From Pseudoalteromonas sp. EB27 (lineage in GTDB: Bacteria; Pseudomonadota; Gammaproteobacteria; Enterobacterales; Alteromonadaceae), in the NCBI RefSeq assembly GCF_001974875.1, contig NZ_MTQD01000001.1:186001-250000 (forward strand): a stretch of DNA of 64,000 nucleotides. The letters are read 5' to 3'. Positions 24,842-33,619 of this stretch are shown piece after piece (position 1 is the stretch's first letter; each line of letters starts with the position of its first letter). The notes below the pieces were generated by a model. That model made no database searches and was not told the origin of the DNA. It was given only the letters and a program-made list of their open reading frames with translations. The position numbers and the translations under genes were made by a program.

Positions 24842-27800
24842 GTGAAAATTACAGATACTAGCGTCAAGCGCCCCGTTTTTGCCATTGTAATTAATTTACT
24901 TCTTCTTACTTTTGGATTGGTGGCATTTACAATGTTGCCACTTCGTGAATATCCTGATATTGAAACGCCCATTGTAAATATCAGCACTGAATACACAGGT
25001 GCTTCAGCCGAAATTATAGAAACCAAAATTACGCAAATAATAGAAAATCGAATTTCGGGTATTGAGGGTATTAAAAGTATTAATTCATCGAGCCAAAATG
25101 GTCGTTCTAATATTACTATCGAGTTTGATATTAACCGTGACATAGATGCGGCATCTAACGATGTACGCGAACGTGTAGCGCGCGCACTAGACAGTTTACC
25201 AGACCAGGTACGTCCACCAGAAGTGTCTAAATCGAATAGTGATGAAAGCCCAATCGTATGGTTTGTATTAAACAGCGATAAAATGGACTCATTGCAACTA
25301 TCTGACTATGCCCAACGTTTTATAGTAGACCGCTTAGCGGTTGTTGATGGCGTATCTAACGTACGTATTGGTGGCGAGCGTAAATACGCCATGAAAATTT
25401 GGCTAAACCGCCAAGCAATGGCTGCACGAGGTATTACCTCAAGCGATATAGAAAACACATTACGTACTGAAAACGTTGAGTTACCAGCCGGCCAAATAGA
25501 ATCTATCGACCGTGACTTTACAGTACGTACAGCGCGTAGTTACAAAGATCAGCGCGACTTTAATAACCTTGTAATAAAACGAGGTGAAGAAGGTTATTTA
25601 GTGCGTCTAGGGGAAGTTGCCGATGTACGCCTAGAAGCTGAAGATGACGAAAGTTTATTTCGTGGCAATGGTCGTAATATGATTGGTTTAGGCATTGTAA
25701 AACAAGCCAAAGCTAACACGTTAACCGTAGTAGATAACGCACGTAGTGAACTTGAAAAAATAAAGCGCAACTTGCCAGAAGGGACAACTATTCAAGATAG
25801 TTACGACTCATCTGTATTTATTAAGGAGTCGATAAGTGAAGTATATAGCACCCTCGCTGTTTCGATGGGGTTAGTTGTTTTAGTTATATTTTTGTTTTTA
25901 GGTAATATACGCGCCACGCTCATTCCTGCGGTAACTGTACCTGTAGCGTTAGTTAGTAGCTTTATGTTTTTACTAGCAATGGGCTACTCAATTAACTTAC
26001 TAACTTTACTTGCCTTGGTGCTTGCCATTGGTTTAGTTGTTGATGATGCCATCGTAATGCTTGAAAACATTCACCGCCGTATCGAATTAGGCGAACCACC
26101 ACTACTGGCTGCATACCGAGGTGCACGTGAAGTTGGTTTTGCTATTGTAGCAACTACCCTTGTACTTATATCTGTGTTTGTACCATTAGTATTTATGGAT
26201 GGCCGTATAGGTGCATTATTTACTGAATTTGCAATGGCAGTAAGTGCAGCTGTATTTTTCTCAAGCGTTACTGCATTGACACTTGCACCTGCACTTTGTT
26301 CTAAAGTACTTAAAGTATCTGACAAGCCAAATAAATTTAGCCAATGGATGGACCGTCAATTTACAAAAATAGAATCGAGTTACCGTAATTCATTAACGAC
26401 TAACATGACCCGAAAATGGGGTTTAATGGTGAGCTTGTTGCTTGCAGGTTTTGTTAGTTACTCACTCTTTTTACAAGTGCCGTCTGAGCTTACACCTAAA
26501 GAAGACCGCGGTACTTTCTTTATACTTATGAATGGACCTGAAGGCGCTAGTTACGAAAATAATGCAGCCAATATGGCTAAAATTGAAGAACGCCTTATCC
26601 CCTACTCTGAAGCTGGCGAATTAAGTCGTGTACTTGTGCGAGTGCCTGGTTTTGGTAGCAGCGGTGGTGTAGCAATTGTTGGGATGGCTGATTGGGATAA
26701 ACGCAAGCGTTCAACATGGGAAGTAATGGGCGAGATAAGCGGTAAAATGCAGGAAGTTACTGACGTACGCGCATTTGCCATTATGCGACGAGGCATTGGC
26801 GGTAGAGGTATATCTCAACCTCTTGAGTTTGTACTGCAAGGTAACGACTATGAGCAACTTGCTGATTGGCGCGACCGTATTATTAAACGCGCAGAAGAAA
26901 ATCCAGGGTTGTTAAAACTGGATCACGATTACAAAGAAACCTTCCCGCAGTTTTTAGTCAGTATTGATAAAAACAAAGCGGCTGATTTAGGTGTATCAGT
27001 ATCTGATGTTGGTACCACTCTTGAAACAATGTTGGGTCAACGCCGTGTTACTACTTTTATTGATCGTGGTGAAGAGTACGATGTAATTTTAAAGGGTACA
27101 AAAGAAGACTTTACGAACCCTACAGACATCTCAAATATCTATCTTAAATCGCGTAGTGGCGAACTAGTGCCGCTTGATAGCCTTATTAGTTTAAAAGAAG
27201 AAGCAACTGCATCTCGCTTGAACCGATATAACCGTATGCGTGCAATTACGCTTAGTGCTAATTTAGCTGAAGGGTATACATTAGAACAAGCACTTAACTT
27301 TTTAAATGAAGTAGCAGCTGAAGAAAACGATATAGATGGCGCAATAGATTACAAAGGTGAATCGCAGTTATATTACGAAGGTGCTTCAGCAATGACCTAC
27401 GTATTTATACTTGCACTCACGGTTACCTTTTTGGTACTTGCCGCGCAGTTTGAAAGCTTTATGCATCCATTTGTAATTATGCTTACAGTACCACTTGGTT
27501 TAATGGGTGCTATGTTCGGGCTTTGGGCTACAGGGCTTACCTTAAATATTTACAGCCAAATAGGTATTGTCATGCTCATAGGGTTAAGTGCTAAAAACGG
27601 TATACTCATCGTCGAATTTACTAACCAATTACGCGATAAAGGCATTGAGTTTAGCGAAGCGATATTGCAAGCAGCGACTCAACGCTTACGTCCAATTATT
27701 ATGACTTCACTCACAACTGTTATGAGTTCAGTACCATTGGTACTCGCCTCTGGGCCTGGTGCAGAAAGTCGTATGGTAATTGGTGTTGTAATATTCACAG

Positions 27801-27940
27801 GGGTAATAGTATCAACTTTATTAACTCTTTTTGTAGTACCAGCGGCTTATTATGCATTAGCACGTAATACGCAGTCTCCTGAGTTTTTACAGCAAAAACT
27901 AGATAAACAAGCCACAGAAAAGCCTTTAGAAGAGATCTAA
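24842..27940 (+). CDS. RND family efflux pump, inner-membrane transporter (AcrB/HAE1-like)
   Basis: A 1032-residue proton-driven transporter with twelve transmembrane helices and two large periplasmic loops. Diagnostic segments are the opening SVKRPVFAIVINLLLLTFG, the proton-relay aspartates in TM4 (GLVVDDAIVMLENIHRR near 400), and the C-terminal motif GLSAKNGILIVEF. The size and motifs put it in the HAE1 group, expected to export hydrophobic or amphiphilic compounds; substrates cannot be read. The start is GTG after a GGGG-containing site. It is three bases downstream of the adaptor gene. Confidence 0.94.
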   Translation: MKITDTSVKRPVFAIVINLLLLTFGLVAFTMLPLREYPDIETPIVNISTEYTGASAEIIETKITQIIENRISGIEGIKSINSSSQNGRSNITIEFDINRDIDAASNDVRERVARALDSLPDQVRPPEVSKSNSDESPIVWFVLNSDKMDSLQLSDYAQRFIVDRLAVVDGVSNVRIGGERKYAMKIWLNRQAMAARGITSSDIENTLRTENVELPAGQIESIDRDFTVRTARSYKDQRDFNNLVIKRGEEGYLVRLGEVADVRLEAEDDESLFRGNGRNMIGLGIVKQAKANTLTVVDNARSELEKIKRNLPEGTTIQDSYDSSVFIKESISEVYSTLAVSMGLVVLVIFLFLGNIRATLIPAVTVPVALVSSFMFLLAMGYSINLLTLLALVLAIGLVVDDAIVMLENIHRRIELGEPPLLAAYRGAREVGFAIVATTLVLISVFVPLVFMDGRIGALFTEFAMAVSAAVFFSSVTALTLAPALCSKVLKVSDKPNKFSQWMDRQFTKIESSYRNSLTTNMTRKWGLMVSLLLAGFVSYSLFLQVPSELTPKEDRGTFFILMNGPEGASYENNAANMAKIEERLIPYSEAGELSRVLVRVPGFGSSGGVAIVGMADWDKRKRSTWEVMGEISGKMQEVTDVRAFAIMRRGIGGRGISQPLEFVLQGNDYEQLADWRDRIIKRAEENPGLLKLDHDYKETFPQFLVSIDKNKAADLGVSVSDVGTTLETMLGQRRVTTFIDRGEEYDVILKGTKEDFTNPTDISNIYLKSRSGELVPLDSLISLKEEATASRLNRYNRMRAITLSANLAEGYTLEQALNFLNEVAAEENDIDGAIDYKGESQLYYEGASAMTYVFILALTVTFLVLAAQFESFMHPFVIMLTVPLGLMGAMFGLWATGLTLNIYSQIGIVMLIGLSAKNGILIVEFTNQLRDKGIEFSEAILQAATQRLRPIIMTSLTTVMSSVPLVLASGPGAESRMVIGVVIFTGVIVSTLLTLFVVPAAYYALARNTQSPEFLQQKLDKQATEKPLEEI

Positions 27941-27950
27941 TCTCTTTATT

Positions 27951-27976
27951 GCGCCGTAACCTTGTTGTTGCGGCGC
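27951..27976. terminator. GC-rich hairpin after the RND pump gene
   Basis: GCGCCG and CGGCGC pair, with AAC/GTT extending the stem inward. It starts ten bases past the pump stop but lacks a T-run, so it may stabilise the 3' end or act as a weak terminator before msrA. Confidence 0.45.
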
Positions 27977-28025
27977 ATACAATTTATGCTCGCCTTTAAA
28001 CTCCATATACATTTTAGGAATACTT

Positions 28026-28562
28026 ATGAGCTCAACAACGCAAGTAGCAACATTTGGTGGCGGCTGTTTTTGGTGTATAGATGCTGCATTTAGACGTGTA
28101 AATGGCGTATTAGATGTGAGTTCTGGCTATACAGGCGGCGAAACCGACGCCCCAACCTATAATTCTGTATGCTCTGGCACAACAGGGCACGCTGAGGTTG
28201 TTAAGATTGAATTTGACGCAACTGTCGTTAGCTTTGAAACACTGCTGGCAATGTTTTTCACTTTGCATGATGCAACACAGCTGAATCGACAAGGTAACGA
28301 CATAGGCACACAGTATAGAAGCGTTGTTTACTATCACGATGAAGCTCAGCTAAAGCAAACCAATGAAATGATAGCTCAACTGCAAAGCCATGTGAGTGAG
28401 CCAATTGTGACAGAAGTCAGCCCTGCTACTACATACTATCCAGCAGAGCATTACCATCAAGATTACTATAACGAAAACCCACAGCAGGGTTACTGCAGTA
28501 TTTTAATCGCACCTAAATTACATAAGTTTGAAACCGTATTTAAAGAGTTTTTAACTGAGTAA
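28026..28562 (+). CDS. msrA: Peptide-methionine (S)-S-oxide reductase MsrA
   Basis: A 178-residue repair enzyme that reduces methionine-S-sulfoxide in proteins. The catalytic motif GGGCFWC (nucleophilic first cysteine) is near residues 12-18, followed by GYTGG, the NRQGNDIGTQYRS block and the YHQDYY segment typical of MsrA. A further cysteine in NPQQGYCS near residue 158 is a candidate resolving residue. AGGA lies about nine bases before the ATG. A single gene between the RND operon and a terminator. Confidence 0.95.
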   Translation: MSSTTQVATFGGGCFWCIDAAFRRVNGVLDVSSGYTGGETDAPTYNSVCSGTTGHAEVVKIEFDATVVSFETLLAMFFTLHDATQLNRQGNDIGTQYRSVVYYHDEAQLKQTNEMIAQLQSHVSEPIVTEVSPATTYYPAEHYHQDYYNENPQQGYCSILIAPKLHKFETVFKEFLTE

Positions 28563-28582
28563 CTAAGTTTAGTCGCATAGTA

Positions 28583-28608
28583 AAAAGCCCGATTTAAATC
28601 GGGCTTTT
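28583..28608. terminator. Bidirectional terminator between msrA and btuB
   Basis: A perfect 26-base palindrome (AAAAGCCCGATTT and its complement) that can form a GC-rich stem with T-rich ends in both orientations. It ends msrA from the left and btuB from the right. Confidence 0.9.
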
Positions 28609-28639
28609 GTCTTTTTTACTCTTTAACTATTGAAAGCGA

Positions 28640-30466
28640 TTAAAACTGGTAACTTGCGCCTGCAAAAAAGCGGCGCTCTGGTGTGTTGTAGTAATACACT
28701 TGACCCGTTGTAAAATCAGCGTTTGAGTCAACCGCGTTATACTCTTTATCAAATAAGTTTTCTACACGAAGCGAAATCTCAATGTGTTCATTTACTTGGT
28801 AATTACCCGCTAAATTCCACAGCGTGTAAGAGCCTAAACGCGTTACTGCACCTTCTCGGTCGCTACGGTATTGCATGTCTAACCTTGCATCAAAAGCACC
28901 AAACTGTTTTGCAAGTTCCCAGTTAAATGTGCGTTTAGCAACATTACGTAACTCTGCGCCCGTTTCTTCGTCTTCTGCACTTAAATAAGCAAAGTTAAGG
29001 TTGCTATCAAAACCAAAAAACTGCTGAGATAAGCTAAATTCAACCCCTTCATAACGTGCTTCATCGATATTAGCTAATGCAAAGTTTGCATCGTAATCAA
29101 TTTTATCTTCAATATCGTTTCTAAATATTGCAACATCAACTTGCGCAATATCAAAGTCCACACTCAAACCTAACTCACGGTTTACTGATTTTTCAGGCTG
29201 TAAATCAGGGTTACCATAAAGTGGGAAATATAAATCGTTAAATGTAGGGGCTTTAAAGCCAGTACTTTGGCTTATACGAAATGTTGCATCTTCAGATAAA
29301 TGGTAACCTGCAGCAGCTGTATACGTTGTTTCGTCGCCAAATTGCTCGTCATCATCTTGGCGAACAGTTAAATTAGCCAATACTTTATCTGCATCGTAGT
29401 AAGCACCTACAAACACAGCAAGTACATCTCGGCTGTCTTCAACAAATAGTTGCGAACTATGAGATACATCATCGTTGTACCAGTTAACACCACCACTAAT
29501 GTTAAGCTCATCAGATAGTAGGTATTGGCCGTTATAATCAACCTGTGTGCGTTTAGTTATAAAAGTACTTGTTGTTGGTCCAACTGAAAAATCGACATAT
29601 GTATTGTCTGAATCATCCGTTGCTAGCGCTAAATCAATACTGTGCGTTTGATTAGTGTAGTTTTTACTCCAACCTGCAGAAAGCTGGTAGTTTTTAAAAT
29701 CATCTCGTTCAATCGTACTGTCGGCTGGACTAAAGCGACTGTCGTAATCTGCGAAACCTTCACTGTATTGACCTAATAACTTAAAGTCGCCGTAGTGTGC
29801 ATCAGAATAATTTACTTTAAAACCAAGATTTTTATTTTCATAGCCATCTTCATCGGGTGCTACGCCTTGCAGTACATCAAAGTTATCTGTTTTTTCAAAT
29901 CCTGCATTAAATGCTGTTGTTATATCGCCTGATTTTACAGAGCCTGCCACTTGATAATTTTGATAAGAATCAGAACCAAACGTAGCACTCAAAGATAAGT
30001 TATCTGATTCACGCGTTATAATGTTGATTACGCCAGCAAGTGCATCAGAGCCGTAAACAGCCGCGCGAGAGCCCTTAATAATTTCGATGCGTTCGATACT
30101 ATTTAGAGGAACATTATTTAATGCTTTTTGACCAAGTGTTGCAGAACCCGTACGTACACCGTCAATCAAAATTAGCGTATCGCCAGAGCCAGTACCACGA
30201 AGTGACACACCTGTATTTTGGCCAAAACCACCGTTTGGATTAACCTGAAAACCAACTCGCGTGCTTAATAAGGTTGGTAAATCGCGTACGTTGCTTGCTT
30301 CTATTTCAGCGCGTTCAATAACACTTACACTCGCTAAAACGTCATTGATTGATTGCTCAAATTTATTAGCAGTAACGGTTATTTTTTCAATTGAATTATC
30401 TGCAGCAGACACAGAAAATGAAAGCGCAGCAGAAATAGCAACGCCTAGAGTTGTTTTGTTTAACAT
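28640..30466 (-). CDS. btuB: TonB-dependent vitamin B12 receptor BtuB
   Basis: A 608-residue outer-membrane receptor. A signal peptide (to about SAADNS) is followed by a TonB-box-like IEKITVTAN, a plug domain with LRGTGSGDTLILIDGVRTG and IEIIKGSRAAVYGSDALAGVINIIT, and a 22-strand barrel ending in the aromatic ASYQF. Vitamin B12 specificity is supported mainly by the cobalamin riboswitch directly upstream. ATG 30466 has AGGGGA six bases before it; an earlier in-frame ATG at 30520 would lie at the riboswitch edge and is not used. Uptake needs TonB-ExbBD elsewhere. Confidence 0.93.
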   Translation of the reverse strand: MLNKTTLGVAISAALSFSVSAADNSIEKITVTANKFEQSINDVLASVSVIERAEIEASNVRDLPTLLSTRVGFQVNPNGGFGQNTGVSLRGTGSGDTLILIDGVRTGSATLGQKALNNVPLNSIERIEIIKGSRAAVYGSDALAGVINIITRESDNLSLSATFGSDSYQNYQVAGSVKSGDITTAFNAGFEKTDNFDVLQGVAPDEDGYENKNLGFKVNYSDAHYGDFKLLGQYSEGFADYDSRFSPADSTIERDDFKNYQLSAGWSKNYTNQTHSIDLALATDDSDNTYVDFSVGPTTSTFITKRTQVDYNGQYLLSDELNISGGVNWYNDDVSHSSQLFVEDSRDVLAVFVGAYYDADKVLANLTVRQDDDEQFGDETTYTAAAGYHLSEDATFRISQSTGFKAPTFNDLYFPLYGNPDLQPEKSVNRELGLSVDFDIAQVDVAIFRNDIEDKIDYDANFALANIDEARYEGVEFSLSQQFFGFDSNLNFAYLSAEDEETGAELRNVAKRTFNWELAKQFGAFDARLDMQYRSDREGAVTRLGSYTLWNLAGNYQVNEHIEISLRVENLFDKEYNAVDSNADFTTGQVYYYNTPERRFFAGASYQF

Positions 30467-30512
30467 GATGTCCCCTACCTTTGCCCACCGCAAAGATTTA
30501 AGTAAGTAAGAT

Positions 30513-30658
30513 TGCATCAAGGCCGGTCTCCGGACTCAGTAAGCACATAAAAATATGCAATACTTTACCGTTGCGGGGGCAGTGTTGGGCTTGTAGTCAT
30601 CATGAAAACTCACCAACTTCCCGATTATCTTGCTGTTAGTTTCAATACCTTAAAACCA
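30513..30658 (-). promoter_or_regulatory. Cobalamin (B12) riboswitch upstream of btuB
   Basis: Read leftward, the conserved cobalamin riboswitch blocks appear in order: GGGAA followed by GGTG, then CACTGCCCCCGCAACGGTA (the B12-box region), then the 3' segment GAGTCCGGAGACCGGCC. The element ends about 47 bases before the btuB start. Binding of adenosylcobalamin should shut down btuB expression, most likely by hiding the AGGGGA ribosome-binding site. The exact 5' boundary is approximate. Confidence 0.93.
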
Positions 30659-30765
30659 ATGCATAAGCATTAAGCAAGCACCTCAAAAATATGCGGCTAT
30701 TGTGAGCATTTTGTTTACAAATGTCAACGGACGTCTATACAGCTAAAACAATTTAACTATAAGTA

Positions 30766-31551
30766 TTACTCAATATTAAAACTTGAAGAAACACCGTATT
30801 TATTTAGCAGGCTTTTGATCTGGAACTTAATAGCTGAAGAATTAAGAATAGCATCAATTTTAGACGCTGATATTTTGCTTTGCTGAGTATTAACTAAAAA
30901 GTGAGTATCGAAAACGGCATCGGGGATTTCACTTTTGTATAGCAAACTCATATCGAAAGCTTTTTGGTCTTTAAAATACTGGTACGCAATGCTATTTAGT
31001 ACGCCAATGTTGGCACGCTTTAGTAACAACATTTTTACCACGTTGTATTCGTCTATAGTAAGGCTAACACTGTGCTCCTCACTTAAGTAATATGCATCAG
31101 TATTGTAGCCAGCAAAGTGATACGAATAGCCTAAAACCCCTACTTTTGTTAGTGCTCGTAAATCATTAAAATAAGCTTGATTTATTGCATTTTCTTTAAG
31201 CGCATATAACTCATTTTTTGTAATCATATAAAAACTACTTTGCATCACATTCGAGCGCATAGATTGCGGGATCCATTGCAATGCCATTAAGAATAGAACA
31301 TCAAAATGCCCCTGTTCAACAGACTTAGATAGCCTTTTAACAGGTAAGGAATTGAGTATAAAGTTAAATTCGCTCTGTGAGTCATTCAATATTTTTATAA
31401 ACTCAGGTGCAAGCCCCCGTTGTGTTTGTGCATCAATAACAATCGGGAAATAGCCATCTTCAACCAATATATTAATATCAATTGCTTTTGATAAACTAGG
31501 CTGCGTAAATAGAGCTAACAGAAATAGCAAAAATAATTGATAGGCTTTCAT
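30766..31551 (-). CDS. Orphan periplasmic solute-binding protein (family 3-like)
   Basis: A 261-residue exported protein with a signal peptide (MKAYQLFLLFLLALFTQPSLSKA) and a two-lobe binding-protein layout resembling family 3 amino-acid binding proteins: INILVEDGYFPIVID, RGLAPEFIKIL and a central VGVLGYSYHFAGYNTDAYY. No permease or ATPase gene is adjacent, so it may act as a sensor input or with a distant transporter; such orphans are common in Alteromonadales. It precedes btuB on the same strand, but the riboswitch between them suggests separate control. Confidence 0.7.
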   Translation of the reverse strand: MKAYQLFLLFLLALFTQPSLSKAIDINILVEDGYFPIVIDAQTQRGLAPEFIKILNDSQSEFNFILNSLPVKRLSKSVEQGHFDVLFLMALQWIPQSMRSNVMQSSFYMITKNELYALKENAINQAYFNDLRALTKVGVLGYSYHFAGYNTDAYYLSEEHSVSLTIDEYNVVKMLLLKRANIGVLNSIAYQYFKDQKAFDMSLLYKSEIPDAVFDTHFLVNTQQSKISASKIDAILNSSAIKFQIKSLLNKYGVSSSFNIE

Positions 31552-31710
31552 TTAATACCTTGTATAAAAATCACATGTAATAAATATAGTAGCTTAAATA
31601 CTAAAAAGCGGATCAATCGAAGAAAGGTCTTTAGAAGGGAATATATAAAGCGGCTTTAATCAAAAGTAAAAAATCAAAGCGCGCTTTATTACAAAGCTTA
31701 TAAAGCTTTA

Positions 31711-32193
31711 TTAATCGCGGAAATTTTTAAACTGAAAAGGCTGACCTAGTTCAGCGCTGCGTACTACTTGCATAGCCTCTTGAAGATCGTCACGTTTTTT
31801 ACCCGTTACACGTACTTCTTCGCCTTGAATAGCAGCTTGAACTTTAACTTTAGAGTCTTTAATGGCTTTAACTACTTTTTTAGCCATATCTTTTTCGATG
31901 CCCTGTTTTAAGCCCACATTACGAAAAACATTTTTACCTGCACGGCTAATATCTTGAAGTTCCAAGCTTGATACATCCATACCACGCTTAGATATCTTGC
32001 TTGCTAAAATATCAAATAATTGCATAACCTGAGAGTCTGCTTCAGCTTTAAGCTTAATTGTTTTATCATTTAGCTCAATAGATGCATCAACCCCTCTAAA
32101 GTCAAAGCGGGTCTCTAGCTCACGATTTGCATTATCAACTGCGTTTTTAGCTTCGTTCATTTCTACTTCAGATACAATATCAAATGAAGGCAT
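31711..32193 (-). CDS. yajQ: YajQ family nucleotide/cyclic-di-GMP-binding protein
   Basis: A 160-residue cytoplasmic protein that matches the YajQ family end to end: [20 protein letters not shown] at the start, ETRFDFRG near 30, and the closing PFQFKNFRD. YajQ has two ferredoxin-like domains; family members bind cyclic di-GMP in Xanthomonas and tRNA or nucleotides elsewhere. A monocistronic gene with GGAG about ten bases before the ATG. Confidence 0.95.
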   Translation of the reverse strand: MPSFDIVSEVEMNEAKNAVDNANRELETRFDFRGVDASIELNDKTIKLKAEADSQVMQLFDILASKISKRGMDVSSLELQDISRAGKNVFRNVGLKQGIEKDMAKKVVKAIKDSKVKVQAAIQGEEVRVTGKKRDDLQEAMQVVRSAELGQPFQFKNFRD

Positions 32194-32345
32194 TGGTTTG
32201 CTCCTAACTATTTAATCTTAATTTTATGTCGCAATTATAACGCTAAAATTATAAATATTTACATTTTTCTGCATCTTGTTCAGGTGCGATACTAATTTAG
32301 TTTGATATAATCCAGTTTCTTTTTTAAGCGATTTTAGGATTTGTC

Positions 32346-32699
32346 GTGACAAGGCGTGTTTATCAAGCAATTTTTTTAATCAGCATAGTAGCTTTTACCT
32401 TTTTATTTGCCAAAGAAGTAAAAGGTGGCGTTGTAAATTTATTTCCTCATGTTGATAAAGTCGCCCATTTTGGGATTTTTTTTATACTAGCCATAATAAT
32501 GGATAAAGCGTTTAAGCTTCCTCTATATGCGCAAATACTTTTATTGGCTGGTTATGGCGCTTCTATAGAAATAATGCAAGATGCACTTCCATATAGGCAA
32601 GCATCACTCGGTGATTTTTTTGCTGATTTTGCAGGTGCTGCAAGCTACTTTTTACTTAGAGTAATTTTTACACCTCGAAAAAAGAATCCATATGGCTAA
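32346..32699 (+). CDS. VanZ-like family membrane protein
   Basis: A 117-residue protein with four hydrophobic helices. FPHVDKVAHFGIFFILAIIM and the closing segment YRQASLGDFFADFAGAASYF are the conserved parts of VanZ-like proteins (H and D residues in the DKVAHF and DFFADFAG motifs). Outside glycopeptide-resistance clusters the function is unknown. The start is GTG at 32346, seven bases after AGGA. Its stop overlaps the start of panE by 8 bases, so the two are translationally coupled. Confidence 0.82.
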   Translation: MTRRVYQAIFLISIVAFTFLFAKEVKGGVVNLFPHVDKVAHFGIFFILAIIMDKAFKLPLYAQILLLAGYGASIEIMQDALPYRQASLGDFFADFAGAASYFLLRVIFTPRKKNPYG

Positions 32700-33594
32700 T
32701 ATTTTAATTGTTGGCGATGGTGCTATTGGCTTGTTACTTAGCCATTTTCTAAGCGCGTCGCATAATGTCAGTGTTTTAACTCGCAAGAGCCCAACAAATA
32801 CCCGCTTTTATAGTCGAGGTAAAAGCGCATCTAAAAAAATTGACGCACAATTTATTTCATTAAATCAGCTAAATAAAGCAGCTGAATTTGATGTTGTTTT
32901 ATTTACCGTTAAAGCCTTTCAAGTACTTGATGCATTTTCACAAATAAAGCCGCTTTTACCAAATCATTGCTCTGTTGTACTTTCGCATAATGGAATGGGT
33001 AATGTTGATGAGGTAAATAGCCAACTAAGCACTCACCAAGCGCTCTACTTTTTAACTACAAGCATAGCGGGCTTTAAATCAAACCAATACATTGTGCAGC
33101 ACACTGGTGAAGGGCAAAGCGTTATTGGTGATTGTAATGAATTAGCTTTTCAAAATAGTGCGCCAATAGCTGATATTTTTAAAGTAATACCCAACCTAAA
33201 GTTTACTAATAACATTCAGCAGCTTCGCTTTGAAAAACTACTCGTAAATATTGCTATTAACCCATTAAGCGCCTTAAATAATGTAAAAAATGGTGATTTA
33301 CGCGCACCTAAGTACAACGCTATAATTTTTAATGCACTCACTGAAGCATGCAATATAGCAAAGGTACAAGGGCTTAATATCCCATTGATTAAAGCACTTA
33401 ATACCGCTTATAAAATAATGGAATTAACGTCTGACAATTACTCTTCAATGCAGCAAGACGTAGCGCATAGCAGAGAAACTGAAATATCAGCTATATGTGG
33501 CTATATTAGCCAACAAGGTAAACTCCACGGTATTCCAACACCTTACAATGATGAGTTACTTGCTAAAATTCAGGCAAAAAAAAGCGTGGTATAA
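32692..33594 (+). CDS. panE: 2-dehydropantoate 2-reductase (ketopantoate reductase)
   Basis: A 300-residue NADPH-dependent enzyme of the PanE/ApbA family that reduces ketopantoate to pantoate for coenzyme A synthesis. The N-terminal dinucleotide-binding motif is GDGAIG, VLFTVKAFQ holds the catalytic-type Lys near 72, NHCSVVLSHNGMGN is the next conserved block, and KLLVNIAINPLSAL is the C-terminal signature. It is coupled to the VanZ-like gene. Its stop codon lies within the loop of the terminator hairpin that serves thiI. CoaD, later in the same pathway, is encoded 2.4 kb away. Confidence 0.92.
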   Translation: MANILIVGDGAIGLLLSHFLSASHNVSVLTRKSPTNTRFYSRGKSASKKIDAQFISLNQLNKAAEFDVVLFTVKAFQVLDAFSQIKPLLPNHCSVVLSHNGMGNVDEVNSQLSTHQALYFLTTSIAGFKSNQYIVQHTGEGQSVIGDCNELAFQNSAPIADIFKVIPNLKFTNNIQQLRFEKLLVNIAINPLSALNNVKNGDLRAPKYNAIIFNALTEACNIAKVQGLNIPLIKALNTAYKIMELTSDNYSSMQQDVAHSRETEISAICGYISQQGKLHGIPTPYNDELLAKIQAKKSVV

Positions 33595-33603
33595 ACCACG
33601 CTT
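33576..33603 (-). terminator. Terminator of thiI overlapping the end of panE
   Basis: Read leftward, AAGCGTGGT and ACCACGCTT form a 9-base stem with a 4-base loop followed by an uninterrupted T-run (A-run on the plus strand). It lies 16 bases past the thiI stop. The stop codon of panE (33592-33594) is in the loop. Confidence 0.85.
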
Positions 33604-33619
33604 ATATAAGTTTTTTACT

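Noticed and set aside
23777..27940. A third efflux gene (outer-membrane factor) in the RND operon
   Set aside because: No reading frame between the pump and msrA encodes one; the system probably uses a TolC-type protein from elsewhere.
30467..30520. Longer N-terminus for BtuB
   Set aside because: The extension runs into the riboswitch edge, and the strong AGGGGA site lies before ATG 30466.
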